A stretch of DNA of 64,000 bases from Caldilineaceae bacterium. GTDB taxonomy: Bacteria; Chloroflexota; Anaerolineae; Caldilineales; Caldilineaceae. A program made the translations under genes and the position numbers. This document shows positions 35,991 through 45,657 of this stretch, piece after piece. Every line of letters starts with the position of its first letter. Positions within the stretch are counted from its first letter, which is position 1. The notes under the pieces are model-generated. The model made no database searches and was not told the DNA's origin. It saw nothing but the letters and a program-made list of their open reading frames with translations. The DNA is taken from NCBI GenBank assembly GCA_022827195.1, contig JAJDTL010000004.1:310001-374000 (forward strand), in the 5' to 3' direction.

Positions 35991-36729
35991 GGTTGCGCTA
36001 TCCCTGTTGCACGGATTCCATCGCGGTTACAGAGCGAGCGCAGCCTGGCATTCGGGCGAAGTCGACGTGTCATCGGAGGTTTCGCCTAGGCAAATCGGGC
36101 GGGAGTCCTACTCCCATATCATGAAGGCCGGCGTACTGGCCATCAGAATAATTGTATGTCGGTACTGAGTCAAGCCGGTGGGGAAAGGATTTGTCCGGCG
36201 GTCGGACCAGCCAAGGAAGGCAAGCGGCATATTTGGGAAAGCCGGCAAGAGCGCTGCCTAGGGAGGAATGAGGGCAAAAATCATTGGCTCATGCTTGAGT
36301 CGGCGCGCCATTCCGCTTAAGCGTGCGCAATACGAGCGTCTGTGAGCGGATACGAGCGTCAGGGAGTACTCTTTGACCTGCTTGGAGCTGCGCGCACGGC
36401 TTCAGCTAGAGAGAACGGCGCCGCAAAGGAATGACGGAATCTGCGGTCCAGCGGAGAGCATACAGCCCGCCGGCAAAAGTTGGTAACTGAGGTAGGCGGC
36501 TGGGACAGCCCCCGCCCGAGGAGGGAATCAGATTACGCCCCCCCAATATTTCGCATAGAAAGCGAAAGTCAAAATGTGACAATTCGGCAGAGCAGACGCC
36601 TCTAATGGTGCTACAGCAGGCAGAGGCGACGCCGTAGGGATGGCGTAACTGGCTTTCAGGCCCAGACTTGGGTGAGGAGCAAGAAGGCCGCAGGAGCAAG
36701 GGGAACTGCTGGCGGGAGTGATGCGAAAG
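35991..36729. other. Long intergenic region before tRNA-Gly
   Basis: About 740 bases without a supported gene. A short direct repeat ATACGAGCGTC occurs twice near 36328-36360. Frames on the minus strand overlap the tRNA and look non-coding. Confidence 0.4.
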
Positions 36730-36801
36730 AGCGGGCGAACGGACTCGAACCGTCGACATTCAGCTTGGGAAGCTGACGTTCTACCACTGAACTACGCCCG
36801 C
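36730..36801 (-). tRNA. tRNA-Gly (anticodon CCC)
   Basis: The minus strand folds as a full cloverleaf: acceptor GCGGGCG/CGCCCGC, D-arm with AGTTCAGTGGTAGAAC, anticodon stem TCAGC/GCTGA with loop TTCCCAA (anticodon CCC), T-arm GGTTCGAGTCC. The discriminator base is T, usual for tRNA-Gly. CCA is not encoded. It reads GGG codons. Confidence 0.95.
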
Positions 36802-36860
36802 ACACAAAGACGCTGGCCACGGACGATCCTAAACTGTGGCACTTTTCTTTTCCGTCGTTT

Positions 36861-36889
36861 ATAATAGAGGCGCCGCGCCAATCTGTCAA
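36861..36889 (-). promoter_or_regulatory. Promoter for tRNA-Gly
   Basis: Minus strand TTGACA (36884-36889), 17-base spacer, TATTAT (36861-36866). Transcription should begin near 36853, ~50 bases before the tRNA. Confidence 0.75.
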
Positions 36890-37080
36890 ATGGATGAAAT
36901 CGCGGCTTGCCATATGCAGTTAGATCAGGTAAAAAATATTTGTGATTTGCCATGCTTCGGATAGCACGGGGCCTGTCTGCCGGTCCGAAGGCGAATCGCG
37001 ACTGTTCAGAATGGCGAAGTTCCGGGTGACGCCTGCCTTCTGACGCCAACCATAACCTTGGGCAATGGGGGAATAGACGA

Positions 37081-38133
37081 ATGATTCAGTTTGACTTTGG
37101 CCGCCTGGAACAGGTTGAGCTCCGTACGGTATGGGTGAGCGAAGACAGCGACTTTGCCTCTTGGATTTCGCGTAGTGATAGCTTGGCCATGTTGGGCGAG
37201 GCACTGAATCTAGAGCTGGAGCTGGAGAATATGGAGGGTTGGGTGTCGCCTTCCCCGCGCGGCGTTGTATGCCGCACGAGGGGGGCTGGCGGTTACGTCG
37301 TGATTGCAAATCAGCTTGAGCATACCGACCAGAGCCATCTGGGCCAGTTGCTCACCTACGCGGCTGAGCTGAAGGCCGTGACAATGGTCTGGGTCGCAGC
37401 CCAATTTACACAAGAGGACCAGAATACACTCAACTGGCTGAATGAGGTGACGGGCTCCAGTATTCAGTTTTTCGGACTGGAGGTCGAGCTCTGGCGCATC
37501 GGGGACTCGCCCCTGGCGCCCAAATTCAACGTTGTCTGCAAGCCGAGCGGATGGACCGAAGGTACCCCCGCTCCAAACAGGGCCGAATCGAGCACGCCTC
37601 CTCCTCCGCCGGCGCCGGAAGACGATGAAACGACGCTTGAGGACCAGCTGCAGCAGGTGGAGAACGAGCTGCAACTGGAATACCAGCTTGTAGAGAATGA
37701 ACTGCAGCTGGAGTATTGGCAGGCGCTGCGGAAGCATCTTGAAAGCAGCGGCAGCTTTATCCGGCCCGGCACCCCGCGCTCGCAGAATTGGATGAACTTT
37801 GATGTCGGGCACTGGCGTCTCAGAATGACGGCCTTCAACAACATGCGCGACGGAGGCATCGGCGTCCAGCTTGTCATTCGCGAGGGTGATGCCGAGGTTT
37901 CCTATAACACGCTGTACCAGCAGCGCGGCGAGATCGGCGCAGAGATCGGCGATGCGCTGGAGTGGCGAGAGCTGCCCGAGCACAAGCAGGGACAGGTAAT
38001 GCTGCGAAGATACAATGCTGACCCGACAAACCGGGCCCAGTGGCCGGAACAGCATGACTGGTTCAAGGACAAGCTGGAGTCATTCGATCGCGCGTTCCGA
38101 CCGCGTATCACGACTTTCAATGCCGACGACTAG
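37081..38133 (+). CDS. DUF4268 protein with an N-terminal nuclease-like domain that seems to lack active-site acids
   Basis: Predicted 350 residues. The N-terminal ~160 residues match the nuclease-like domain seen with DUF4268 (ELRTVWVSEDSDFASWIS; QLEHTDQSHLGQLLTYAAEL; FFGLEVELWRIGDSP). A Pro-rich linker (~175-183) leads to an acidic stretch with a doubled VENELQLEY, then the DUF4268 domain to the end. In homologues I recall, the core reads as ADI...VIENQLE; here it is GVV...VIANQLE, so both acids of the PD-(D/E)xK-like site appear lost. Function unknown; the family is often linked to restriction or defence. Confidence 0.82.
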   Translation: MIQFDFGRLEQVELRTVWVSEDSDFASWISRSDSLAMLGEALNLELELENMEGWVSPSPRGVVCRTRGAGGYVVIANQLEHTDQSHLGQLLTYAAELKAVTMVWVAAQFTQEDQNTLNWLNEVTGSSIQFFGLEVELWRIGDSPLAPKFNVVCKPSGWTEGTPAPNRAESSTPPPPPAPEDDETTLEDQLQQVENELQLEYQLVENELQLEYWQALRKHLESSGSFIRPGTPRSQNWMNFDVGHWRLRMTAFNNMRDGGIGVQLVIREGDAEVSYNTLYQQRGEIGAEIGDALEWRELPEHKQGQVMLRRYNADPTNRAQWPEQHDWFKDKLESFDRAFRPRITTFNADD

Positions 38134-38251
38134 TCGCGATTGAATCCGCTCTCCAGGCCCATTGTTAGGATGCCTGTGTGGCCGGCTGACCGCGAAGACT
38201 CGGCGGCCAACTGGAACGGCATGCTCAGCCCCCCGCGTCTTCGCATAGAAA

Positions 38252-39316
38252 TCAGCCTCCCCCACTGCTGCCCGGCACATTCTGAAGAATGTCAGCCGAA
38301 AACACTCCGTCCGTCATAATCCTCTGGCCGTCCACCTCGATCGTGCACTGTGTCGGAATGACGTCTACATGATGTTCTGACTTCCAGTCGGCTCCGGTCT
38401 GATTGCCGTAGGGGTCGCCAAAGGCGACGTGGGCTCCGGGGAACTTTTCGTCCTGTAGCAGGTTGCCTACCAGTCCCTTTAGCGCGATGTTCGTGCCGAT
38501 GGCGAACTCTCCCACCCGATCGGCGTTTTGCGCGCCGTAGATGTAGGAACGCACGTCTTCTTGCAATGAACTGTCATCGCAGCGGACCTCTCGCACACGT
38601 CCTTCCTCTACCTCGAATATGACCGGCGAAGCCAGGATTCCATATCGCTCGCTGAAATAATCGCCCAGTTCGTCCACCACCAGAACGCCGTAGGCATCCC
38701 GCGGCGAAGTGAATGTCTCTCCCTCAGGCAAGTTACCCCAAATGCCCGGCTCGTGATAGAGACCGTGGCAGGGAATCCAGTTGAATTCTGGGTTGAATGT
38801 TGCGCTGAAGTCGGTGCCTTTGGGGTTGGTAACTCTTATACTTGCAGCGGGGCGCACAATGTCATGGACACGCATGGTGACGTCATAGATCTGCTGGTAG
38901 TCGACTCTCATACCCTGCATCATAAGGGGTGGAGTTATGTTGATCATGTGCCCGTGTCTGGCGCCGTCGGGATTGGCCCGCAGGACCGCAGGCATGTAGG
39001 CCATACGAAACCTGAGCTCGCCGGGCCGGCTGCTGGCGGTGTAGAAGCTGACGTGAGGTAGAAACTGCTCGAGCAGGCATTGAAGCTCGTCGGGCATCGA
39101 AGTGATGGGACGGATGCCGAACTGTTCCAACGTCCGCGTTTCGACTTCCGAGGCGACGGCGCCTGCGGCGTCGGCGAGGGCCTGGCTGATCAGAGCGGAA
39201 CTTTCGTCTCCGAGGATCAGTACTCGTTCTTCAGGCTGCACGGCCATGCAAATGTTGACTGCAACCTCGGCCCCGGCGCGCATGTCTTCAAGTGTGTAAG
39301 TTGTCGGACTAGACAT
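38252..39316 (-). CDS. Aminopeptidase, M29 (AmpS/aminopeptidase T-like) family
   Basis: Predicted 354 residues. Metal-site regions of thermophilic-type aminopeptidases are visible: Glu in GNLPEGETF, Glu in VGEFAIGTN, and His/Asp in the closing HVAFGDPYG and EHHVDVI. The family removes N-terminal residues from peptides using two Zn2+ or Co2+ ions. It is shorter than classic M29 (~410) and lacks a signal peptide, so it is cytoplasmic. It might process peptides from the oligopeptide-type importer, though it is not linked to it. Confidence 0.8.
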   Translation of the reverse strand: MSSPTTYTLEDMRAGAEVAVNICMAVQPEERVLILGDESSALISQALADAAGAVASEVETRTLEQFGIRPITSMPDELQCLLEQFLPHVSFYTASSRPGELRFRMAYMPAVLRANPDGARHGHMINITPPLMMQGMRVDYQQIYDVTMRVHDIVRPAASIRVTNPKGTDFSATFNPEFNWIPCHGLYHEPGIWGNLPEGETFTSPRDAYGVLVVDELGDYFSERYGILASPVIFEVEEGRVREVRCDDSSLQEDVRSYIYGAQNADRVGEFAIGTNIALKGLVGNLLQDEKFPGAHVAFGDPYGNQTGADWKSEHHVDVIPTQCTIEVDGQRIMTDGVFSADILQNVPGSSGGG

Positions 39317-39405
39317 AAGCTAAGATCTCTCCCATATTTCGTATAGCCATAACAGGCCTCTCCGAACGAATACTGTTGACAATCGATAGACAACCTCCAT
39401 CGTAC

Positions 39406-40836
39406 TCAACCCAGGATCACCGGCTCTTCGGGAAAGTGAAGAAGCCGCGGCCGTTCGCGCTGGGCCAGCGCGATGACGATGGTCAATGGGCCCAGGCGCC
39501 CCCAGAACATGGTAAAGGCGATCAGGGCTTGCCCCCAGGCGCCCAACTCTGAAGTAAATCCCAGTGAATATCCCGCATTGGCAAAGGCGCTCACGACCTC
39601 GAATCCTAGCGCAAAAATGTCGCCCTGTTGAAGCAGCGAAAGGAGCATTGTAACGCCGGCAACGAGGAGCGTGCTGACGGTCATGATCGCCACCGCCTTG
39701 TTGAGCGTCTCTCTGGGCACAGAGCGGCCGAAGGCGACCGCCTCGTTGTCGCCTCCTTTGGCCGTTGCGAGAGCGGAGATAAGGAGGACGCCAACGGTGC
39801 TGCTGGTTACGCCGCCGGCCATGCTGGCAGGGGCACCGCCGATAAACATCCAGAAAAGTAGCATGAGCTGCGTGCTCTGGCTGAGTTCCTCCAAGGGCAG
39901 GATGGTCAATCCGGCCGTGCGCGCCGATATAACGGTAAAGATGCTGACCGCCAGTTGCTCGCCGGCGGAGTAGGATGCCAAGGTAATCTGGTAGAGCTGC
40001 CGGTCGAGGAGCATGACGCCTAGGCCGACGAGTAGGAGGGCACCGCTCAGCAGTAGGGTGATACGCGTGTTGAGCGCCAGCATTCGGTTCCTGAAAAAGC
40101 TTACGACATCGTAAAGTACGGCGACGCCGACGCCCCCCAGAAAGATCAGAACTGCCATCACGGCGAGCGTAAAGTAGTCGGAGCTGAAACCGAAGACCGG
40201 GGCCAGGCCGCTGCCGGTGAAGAGGTCGAATCCGGCGTTGCAGTAGCTGCTGACGGCGTGAAACAGTGCCAGCCAAAGCGCTTCACCGTCCGGGAGCTCG
40301 GTGCGCCAGCGCAGCCACAAGAGAATGGTCCCAACCGCTTCGATCGCCAGTGTGACGACGAGGACGTAGAGGGCGAGATTGGCGGCGCTGCCAAGACGTC
40401 CCCACTGCCGGCTGAAAGAGACGAGCCTCTCGCCGCCAAGAGATTGCTGGATCATGAAGCGTTCATTGAGGGTGACCCTGCGCCCGACCAGACGGAAAAG
40501 GAGCACGCTGAACGCGATAAATCCAACACCTCCGACCTGAAGAAGGAATAGGATGACCAGCTGACCGAATCGCGTCAGGTCTGTGGCTGTGGTCAGCACC
40601 CCCAAGCCGGTGACCGTGACGGCGCTCGTCGCGGTGAAGAGGGCTTCGATCCAGGTTATTGAGACGTCGGAGGGCGATGCCGCGGGCAGCTTGAGAAGGA
40701 GCGTGCCGAGCAGGATGATGCCGGCGAATCCAATGATAAGGACGTGCGTCGTATGCAATCGGGACCTGTGCCGCTGAGCTCCCAACCTGCCCCGCCCCGC
40801 TAAGTTACGAGAATCTTGGGTCTGGCCAGGGCCCAT
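39406..40836 (-). CDS. TrkH/KtrB-family potassium transporter
   Basis: From ATG 40836 the protein has 476 residues. The four pore-loop filters of the Trk/Ktr family are clear: TVTGLGV, CNAGFDLF, ARTAGLTI and FANAGYSLG. It forms a membrane K+ (or Na+/K+) channel-like transporter. The frame continues upstream to GTG 41028 (540 residues), but that part is polar and irregular, so 40836 is preferred with moderate certainty. No TrkA/KtrA regulatory gene is nearby. Confidence 0.9.
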   Translation of the reverse strand: MGPGQTQDSRNLAGRGRLGAQRHRSRLHTTHVLIIGFAGIILLGTLLLKLPAASPSDVSITWIEALFTATSAVTVTGLGVLTTATDLTRFGQLVILFLLQVGGVGFIAFSVLLFRLVGRRVTLNERFMIQQSLGGERLVSFSRQWGRLGSAANLALYVLVVTLAIEAVGTILLWLRWRTELPDGEALWLALFHAVSSYCNAGFDLFTGSGLAPVFGFSSDYFTLAVMAVLIFLGGVGVAVLYDVVSFFRNRMLALNTRITLLLSGALLLVGLGVMLLDRQLYQITLASYSAGEQLAVSIFTVISARTAGLTILPLEELSQSTQLMLLFWMFIGGAPASMAGGVTSSTVGVLLISALATAKGGDNEAVAFGRSVPRETLNKAVAIMTVSTLLVAGVTMLLSLLQQGDIFALGFEVVSAFANAGYSLGFTSELGAWGQALIAFTMFWGRLGPLTIVIALAQRERPRLLHFPEEPVILG

Positions 40837-41722
40837 CGCCCCGGTCTGCTCCGAGCGCAATTTCTGGTGGTAGTCTCGCCGGGATTCTTTGACCGATTCA
40901 TCTTGGGAACGGCGATCGGACCCGGCAGGGTGGTTTCTCATCTCCTGGGCTGCTTGACTGACTGTCCTCTGGACCCCGGCTCCGCAGGGAAACGATGCGC
41001 AAAATGTTGCGCCAAACGTAATGTACACGCGAGGAACCCTGCGGGCAAGAATGGACCGCGTGAACGGGTCCGGTATCGCGCGGGCCGTCGAGGCAGGGCT
41101 CTCTCCTGCCCTATACTTTACTTTGTATAAAAATTATTATAGGGAATGAAAATGTAAGTCCCGAATTCTCGCCTCTTTCTCGCCGGCCAGTCTCGAGAAG
41201 TGGCGCAAGTGGTTCCGAATTCTGCAGCAGAGCCCGAAAACTGAGTGTTCATTCCTCATGTGCCGGCTCACTTCGATGCGAACCCGGTCAAAGACGTGCT
41301 GATAGACCAGCTCTCCCGAATCGCGGAGTCCCCCAAAAGTAGAGCGCACCGGTAACCGAAGCAGGAGGCATCCGGTGCGCTCCGGGCCGCACTACGAGAT
41401 CGAACGTCTCCTCTCCTGCTTCCCAGTCTGCCGGCACCAGCCGCCTGCGGCCGGGAAGCAGCTTGGAATATTGAGGTTACATCTGAGCTTGGGTCGATTA
41501 CTATGCGAAGTTGCCCTTGCGCAGGTGCGGGTTTGGCCGTCGCCTCTTCGATTCGGCTGATGAAGCCGCGTCCTGTGGCCCGAATCAACGGGCCAAGATC
41601 ACCCTTTCCACCGACCATAATTCTTGCCAATTCGACCGTGTTCAGGTAGTCTGCACAGTCGGAAAACAGGGCCTTCCCCCGGCCTTAAGGCTGAGTTTGC
41701 CAGGCAAGAGAGCGCCAACCTT
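40837..41722. other. Intergenic region with hairpin, AT-rich island and possible gene remnant
   Basis: A hairpin GGCAGG/CCTGCC (41092-41110), akin to the one at 1050, is followed by an AT-rich segment (41111-41152). On the minus strand, 41137-41630 has protein-like text in two frames (RDSGELVYQHVFDRVRIEV) with no family recognised; it may be a frameshifted remnant. Confidence 0.35.
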
Positions 41723-42445
41723 ATGATCCTCTACTTGATACGCCACGGTCAATCAACCAACAATCTGCTCGACGAAGAGTTGAAGAAGCGGACCGAACCG
41801 TTCTCCTTTGATGAATACATGAGTCGGCGAGTCTCTGAGCCGCCTCTGACCGAAAATGGGGAAAGACAAGCGGACCAATTGGGAACATTCATCGGCAGCC
41901 TGCCGGTCGCCCACCTCTTCTGCAGCCCCATGCTGCGAACGATGCAGACGATGCGGCCGGTGGCGTCGTCCCTCGGCAGCGCTCCCTCAGTCTGGGTGGA
42001 TCTGCACGAGCACGGAGGGATTTTCCAGCGTGCGAGCGCAGACGGGGAGGCGGTCGGGTTGCCGGGCATGGGTCGTACGGAGATGGCGGCGAACTTTCCA
42101 GGCTACCGACTCGACGGCATAGACGATAAGGGATGGTGGTTTGGCGGCGAGGAGGACCGGGCAGGATGCCATGCCCGCGCGGTGAGAGTCCTGGAGGAGC
42201 TTTACAGGATGGCGCAGGACCTGGCCGCGGATGAAGCGGTTGCCGCAATCAGCCACGGTACCTTCATGGACAGTCTGCTTAAGGCAATGGTCGGACGCAT
42301 TCCGGGCGACCAGTTCTATTTCAATCATCACAACACCGGCATAACCAGGGTCGATTTTCTTCCTTGGGGGGACAAGAACTGCGTCCCCTTCTTTCGATAC
42401 GTGAATCGGACCGACCACCTGGTCGGGGACAAATTGACCTACTGA
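41723..42445 (+). CDS. Histidine phosphatase family protein (phosphoglycerate mutase-like)
   Basis: Predicted 240 residues. The phosphoacceptor motif is YLIRHGQSTNN (Arg7-His8-Gly9); PLTENGERQADQLG, the SPMLRTMQT Arg, and the second His in AAISHGTFMDSL complete the active site. Members hydrolyse phosphate esters or act as mutases; substrate unknown. ATG 41723 begins the motif directly and an upstream extension lacks coding character. Its stop lies within the short duplication at 42436-42466 just before thrH. Confidence 0.88.
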   Translation: MILYLIRHGQSTNNLLDEELKKRTEPFSFDEYMSRRVSEPPLTENGERQADQLGTFIGSLPVAHLFCSPMLRTMQTMRPVASSLGSAPSVWVDLHEHGGIFQRASADGEAVGLPGMGRTEMAANFPGYRLDGIDDKGWWFGGEEDRAGCHARAVRVLEELYRMAQDLAADEAVAAISHGTFMDSLLKAMVGRIPGDQFYFNHHNTGITRVDFLPWGDKNCVPFFRYVNRTDHLVGDKLTY

Positions 42446-42466
42446 GAGATTCGACCTACTGAGAGA
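42436..42466. repeat. 17-bp tandem duplication between the phosphatase stop and thrH
   Basis: GACCTACTGAGAGA occurs at 42436-42449 and 42453-42466, a 17-base period. The first copy includes the phosphatase stop codon; the second abuts the thrH ribosome site GAGAGGAG. Confidence 0.85.
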
Positions 42467-42476
42467 GGAGAACCCT

Positions 42477-43100
42477 TTGGCCGATCCGAGACCCCGGCTC
42501 ATCGCCAGCGATCTGGAAGGCGTTCTCGTTCCCGAAATCTGGATCGCGTTCGCCGAGAAGACCGGCATCGAGCAGTTGCGCCTGACCACGCGCGACGTCC
42601 CCGACTACGACCAGTTGATGCAGATGCGGATCAGAATTCTGCGGGAACGCAAGTTGCGTCTGCAGGATATTCAGGAGGTCATTGCGGCAATTTCGCCTCT
42701 GCCGGGTGCTGAGGAGTTTGCTGGCTGGATTCGCGAGCGGGCCCAGTTTGTGATCTTATCCGATACCTTCTACGAATTCGCAAAGCCTCTTATGGCCAAA
42801 CTCGGTTACCCCACCCTATTCTGTCATTCCCTTGAGGTCGATTCTGAAGGGTCGATAGCAGGCTATCGGTTGCGCCTCGATGAATCGAAACGCAGCGCGG
42901 TGCAAGCATTTGGCGACCTCCAGTTTCATACCCTGGCACTCGGCGACTCATACAACGACGTTGCCATGCTGCAGAAGGCCGACGTGGGCGTCCTCTTTGA
43001 CCCTCCGCAGAACGTAAAAGACGACTATCCCAGCCTGCCAGTGGTCCGCAACTACGACGAGGCCAAGGGCTTTATTCAAGAGTGGCTGGAGGGGGGATAG
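42477..43100 (+). CDS. thrH: Bifunctional phosphoserine phosphatase/homoserine phosphotransferase ThrH
   Basis: Predicted 207 residues, HAD superfamily. It closely follows the Pseudomonas ThrH wording: SDLEGVLVPEIWIAFAEKTG, LSDTFYEFAKPLMAKLGYP, CHSLEVDSEG and GDSYNDVAMLQKA. The catalytic Asp12 is paired with Glu14 (DxE), the ThrH variant of DxD. The enzyme dephosphorylates phosphoserine and can pass phosphate to homoserine. It starts with TTG 42477, seven bases after GAGAGGAG. Confidence 0.93.
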   Translation: MADPRPRLIASDLEGVLVPEIWIAFAEKTGIEQLRLTTRDVPDYDQLMQMRIRILRERKLRLQDIQEVIAAISPLPGAEEFAGWIRERAQFVILSDTFYEFAKPLMAKLGYPTLFCHSLEVDSEGSIAGYRLRLDESKRSAVQAFGDLQFHTLALGDSYNDVAMLQKADVGVLFDPPQNVKDDYPSLPVVRNYDEAKGFIQEWLEGG

Positions 43101-43414
43101 GGCACTTCTACGGTGAAGTATCGGGAACAGTCTCTCAGGTTGCGCCTTGGCCTCGTTTAACAAGGTCCGGTCGTGTTGGCAGGCAACTTTGGGAAGAAGT
43201 ACTAAGCTTGTCGCCACTTGGCGTTTCAAACGATCGGCAAGAATCTGGGCCCGCCAGGGCCGGCAGCTGAGGTCAAGGCGATATGATGATGGCCCAGGGC
43301 GAACGGGCGACACGGAGAATGTCGGGAGCGAACTGCGGGTGATCGGGATAGGGGTTCGTTCTTGGCTGGCGCTATCAGCCCCTGGCCTGAAAAAGTTCTC
43401 ATTTGGCTGCAGAG
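43101..43414. other. Intergenic region after thrH
   Basis: About 310 bases with no supported gene, clear promoter or terminator. Confidence 0.4.
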
Positions 43415-43921
43415 ATGGGTGAACAGGACGAAGGTCTTGGCGCAACTGAGTCGCAGTCCAGCGCGACCGAGGTGGTGACGGCCTTCGGCTACATTCTGGC
43501 CGTCTCCTATCCCATCTTGGCTCTATCCACCGGTGTGCGGGCCCTGTTTCAGCTCTTTTTCAAGGAGGGCGTCGAAAACTATCTCCCGCCGTGCCTCAGC
43601 CTGCTGGCTGCCGTATGCTATCTGACGGCTACAATCGGATTCGCCCGTCGTCAGCGTTGGGGTTGGTGGCTGTCGGTCAGTGTGCTGGGTTTGGAAACGG
43701 CACTGACGCTGGTCGTCGGCGGCCTCAGCTTCGCAGTTCCCGAGGTCATCGGGCGCACAGTTTGGCGGCACTTTGGGGCCGACTACGGCTATTTTCCCCT
43801 GTTTCAACCGTTGATTGGCCTCGTCTGGCTGTTTTGGCCCCCGACGATGCAGCGGTACGGAGTGCGGCTTAGGTGGCCAGCGGTTGTGCGTGCCTCGATT
43901 GCAGACGGGGCCGGCAAGTAG
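43415..43921 (+). CDS. Small integral membrane protein
   Basis: Predicted 168 residues with four hydrophobic segments (~21-42, 58-75, 82-103, 125-142). No conserved motif is recognised. ATG 43415 is preferred over an in-frame TTG at 43403. Its TAG is immediately followed by the ATG of the ABC permease, so the two are translationally coupled and it may be an accessory part of that transporter. Confidence 0.7.
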   Translation: MGEQDEGLGATESQSSATEVVTAFGYILAVSYPILALSTGVRALFQLFFKEGVENYLPPCLSLLAAVCYLTATIGFARRQRWGWWLSVSVLGLETALTLVVGGLSFAVPEVIGRTVWRHFGADYGYFPLFQPLIGLVWLFWPPTMQRYGVRLRWPAVVRASIADGAGK

Positions 43922-45628
43922 ATGAGCAGGAATACAGATTCCACCGCGGCCCCGCGGCGCGGTATCGCCTATGAGGTCCTGCGCAAGGCCTATCGGTCCG
44001 GGCCGCTGCCAAGCTCCGACGTCGCGATTCGTGGCTCTGTCCACAGGATAAGCGCGCAACTGTTCCGGGCGGCTGTGCTTTTCATCGCATTGGCGATGCT
44101 GCTGCCGTTGGCCTATCTGCTCTACCGCGCGGGCGGCGCTGGTCTGAGCGAAGCAATCGATCTGTTACTTCGCATTCGCACTGCACGCATCCTGTGGAAC
44201 AGCTTTCTCCTCGTATTCGGCGTCACGACGCTTTCAGTAGTGGTTGCGTTGCCACTCGCCTGGCTGACCGAGCGCACCGATCTGCCTGGCCGGCGCGTCT
44301 GGACGGTGCTGGCGATGATGCCGCTTGTCGTACCCAGCTACGTGGGAGGGTTCGCTCTGATCGCGATGTTCGGCCCGCGAGGGTTGCTGCAGGAGCTGGT
44401 ATCTCCGCTTGGCGTCGAGAGACTGCCTTCGATCTACGGATTTACCGGCGCACTGTGGACTTTGACGCTTTTCACCTATCCCTACGTTTTCATGAGCGTG
44501 CGTGCCGCCCTGCAAAGGTTTGATTCTTCCATTGAAGAGGCTGCTCGTTCGCTGGGAAGCGGCGGTTGGGAGACCTTCTGGCGCGTAACCCTGCCTAACC
44601 TGCGGCCTGCAATTGCCGCCGGCGGATTGCTGGTCGCCCTGTACACTTTGAGTGACTTTGGCGCGGTCTCGTTGTTGCGTTATAACAGCTTCACACGCGC
44701 GATATTTGTTCAATACTTGAGCAGTTTCGACCGTCACCTGGCTTCGTTGCTCTCCTTGGCGCTGGTCGTGTTTACGATTATACTCTTGCTGTTGGAGCGA
44801 AAGAGCCGGGGGCGGGGACGGCCGCGCCATTACCGCAGCGGGGCGGGCGTCCGGCCGCCGCGCGGCCGCATAGAGCTGGCGAACTGGCGGGCCCCTGCGC
44901 TGCTCTACTGCGGCGCGGTCGTAGTGGCCGCGCTGGTAATGCCGACAACGGTAATCTTTTACTGGCTGGTGCGCGGTCTTGCCTCCGGGGAAGCGCTGAC
45001 CCCTGTTTGGGTCGCGACGGCAAATAGCTTTCGGACAGGCGCAATGGCCGCCATGGTCACGGCCGTTCTGGGTTTCGCCGTGGCCTATGCTGCGGTTCGC
45101 CTGCACGGCCGACTGATGGGACTTGCCGCACGCGCTGTTTACATCGGCTACGGCCTGCCTGGCATAGTCATTGCGCTCAGCCTGGTCTTTTTCGGGGCCA
45201 ACTTTGCGCCGGGCATCTATCAGACAATGTGGATGCTCGTGTTCGCCTATGTCGTGCGTTTTTTGCCCCAGGCGATGGGCGCAATGCAGATCAGTCTTTT
45301 GCAAATGAATCCGCGCCTGGAGGAGGCCGGTAGGAGCCTGGGCCTGGGGAACCGCGCCGTCATCTTGCGCATAACCGCGCCAATCGTGCGGCCTGGCGTG
45401 CTGGCTGGGATGGCGCTCGTTTTTTTGACCACGGTCAAAGAGTTGCCCGCGACGCTGCTGCTGAGCCCAACCGGGTTTTCGACGCTGGCTACGCAAATTT
45501 GGGCGGCGACCGATGAGGCCTTCTTTACAAGGGCGGCCGCACCGGCCCTGATGCTGCTGGCGATGTCGGCTCTGGGGGTATTTCTCGTCTTGATGCAGGA
45601 GGAGAGGGAGTTGGCCAGCGGCAATTGA
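43922..45628 (+). CDS. Iron/thiamine-type ABC transporter permease, FbpB/ThiP-like (two fused permease units)
   Basis: Predicted 568 residues with about 12 membrane segments in two homologous halves. Each half has an EAA loop: EEAARSLGSGGWETFWRVTL (~residues 199-218) and EEAGRSLGLGNRAVILRITA (~464-483). Such fused permeases belong to ferric iron, thiamine or phosphonate importers. The ATPase gene follows directly. No binding-protein gene is in the window, so substrate is uncertain. Confidence 0.9.
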   Translation: MSRNTDSTAAPRRGIAYEVLRKAYRSGPLPSSDVAIRGSVHRISAQLFRAAVLFIALAMLLPLAYLLYRAGGAGLSEAIDLLLRIRTARILWNSFLLVFGVTTLSVVVALPLAWLTERTDLPGRRVWTVLAMMPLVVPSYVGGFALIAMFGPRGLLQELVSPLGVERLPSIYGFTGALWTLTLFTYPYVFMSVRAALQRFDSSIEEAARSLGSGGWETFWRVTLPNLRPAIAAGGLLVALYTLSDFGAVSLLRYNSFTRAIFVQYLSSFDRHLASLLSLALVVFTIILLLLERKSRGRGRPRHYRSGAGVRPPRGRIELANWRAPALLYCGAVVVAALVMPTTVIFYWLVRGLASGEALTPVWVATANSFRTGAMAAMVTAVLGFAVAYAAVRLHGRLMGLAARAVYIGYGLPGIVIALSLVFFGANFAPGIYQTMWMLVFAYVVRFLPQAMGAMQISLLQMNPRLEEAGRSLGLGNRAVILRITAPIVRPGVLAGMALVFLTTVKELPATLLLSPTGFSTLATQIWAATDEAFFTRAAAPALMLLAMSALGVFLVLMQEERELASGN

Positions 45629-45657
45629 GCCGTTCACATCTCTTTACAGACAGCGTC

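Noticed and set aside
36406..36913. Minus-strand frames around tRNA-Gly
   Set aside because: They overlap the tRNA and its promoter.
38192..38244. 8-bp inverted repeat GCGAAGAC/GTCTTCGC as terminator
   Set aside because: Arms are 37 bases apart and there is no T-run.
44234..45637. 467-codon minus-strand frame
   Set aside because: Antisense to the fused ABC permease; Gln/Arg-rich with no hydrophobic pattern.
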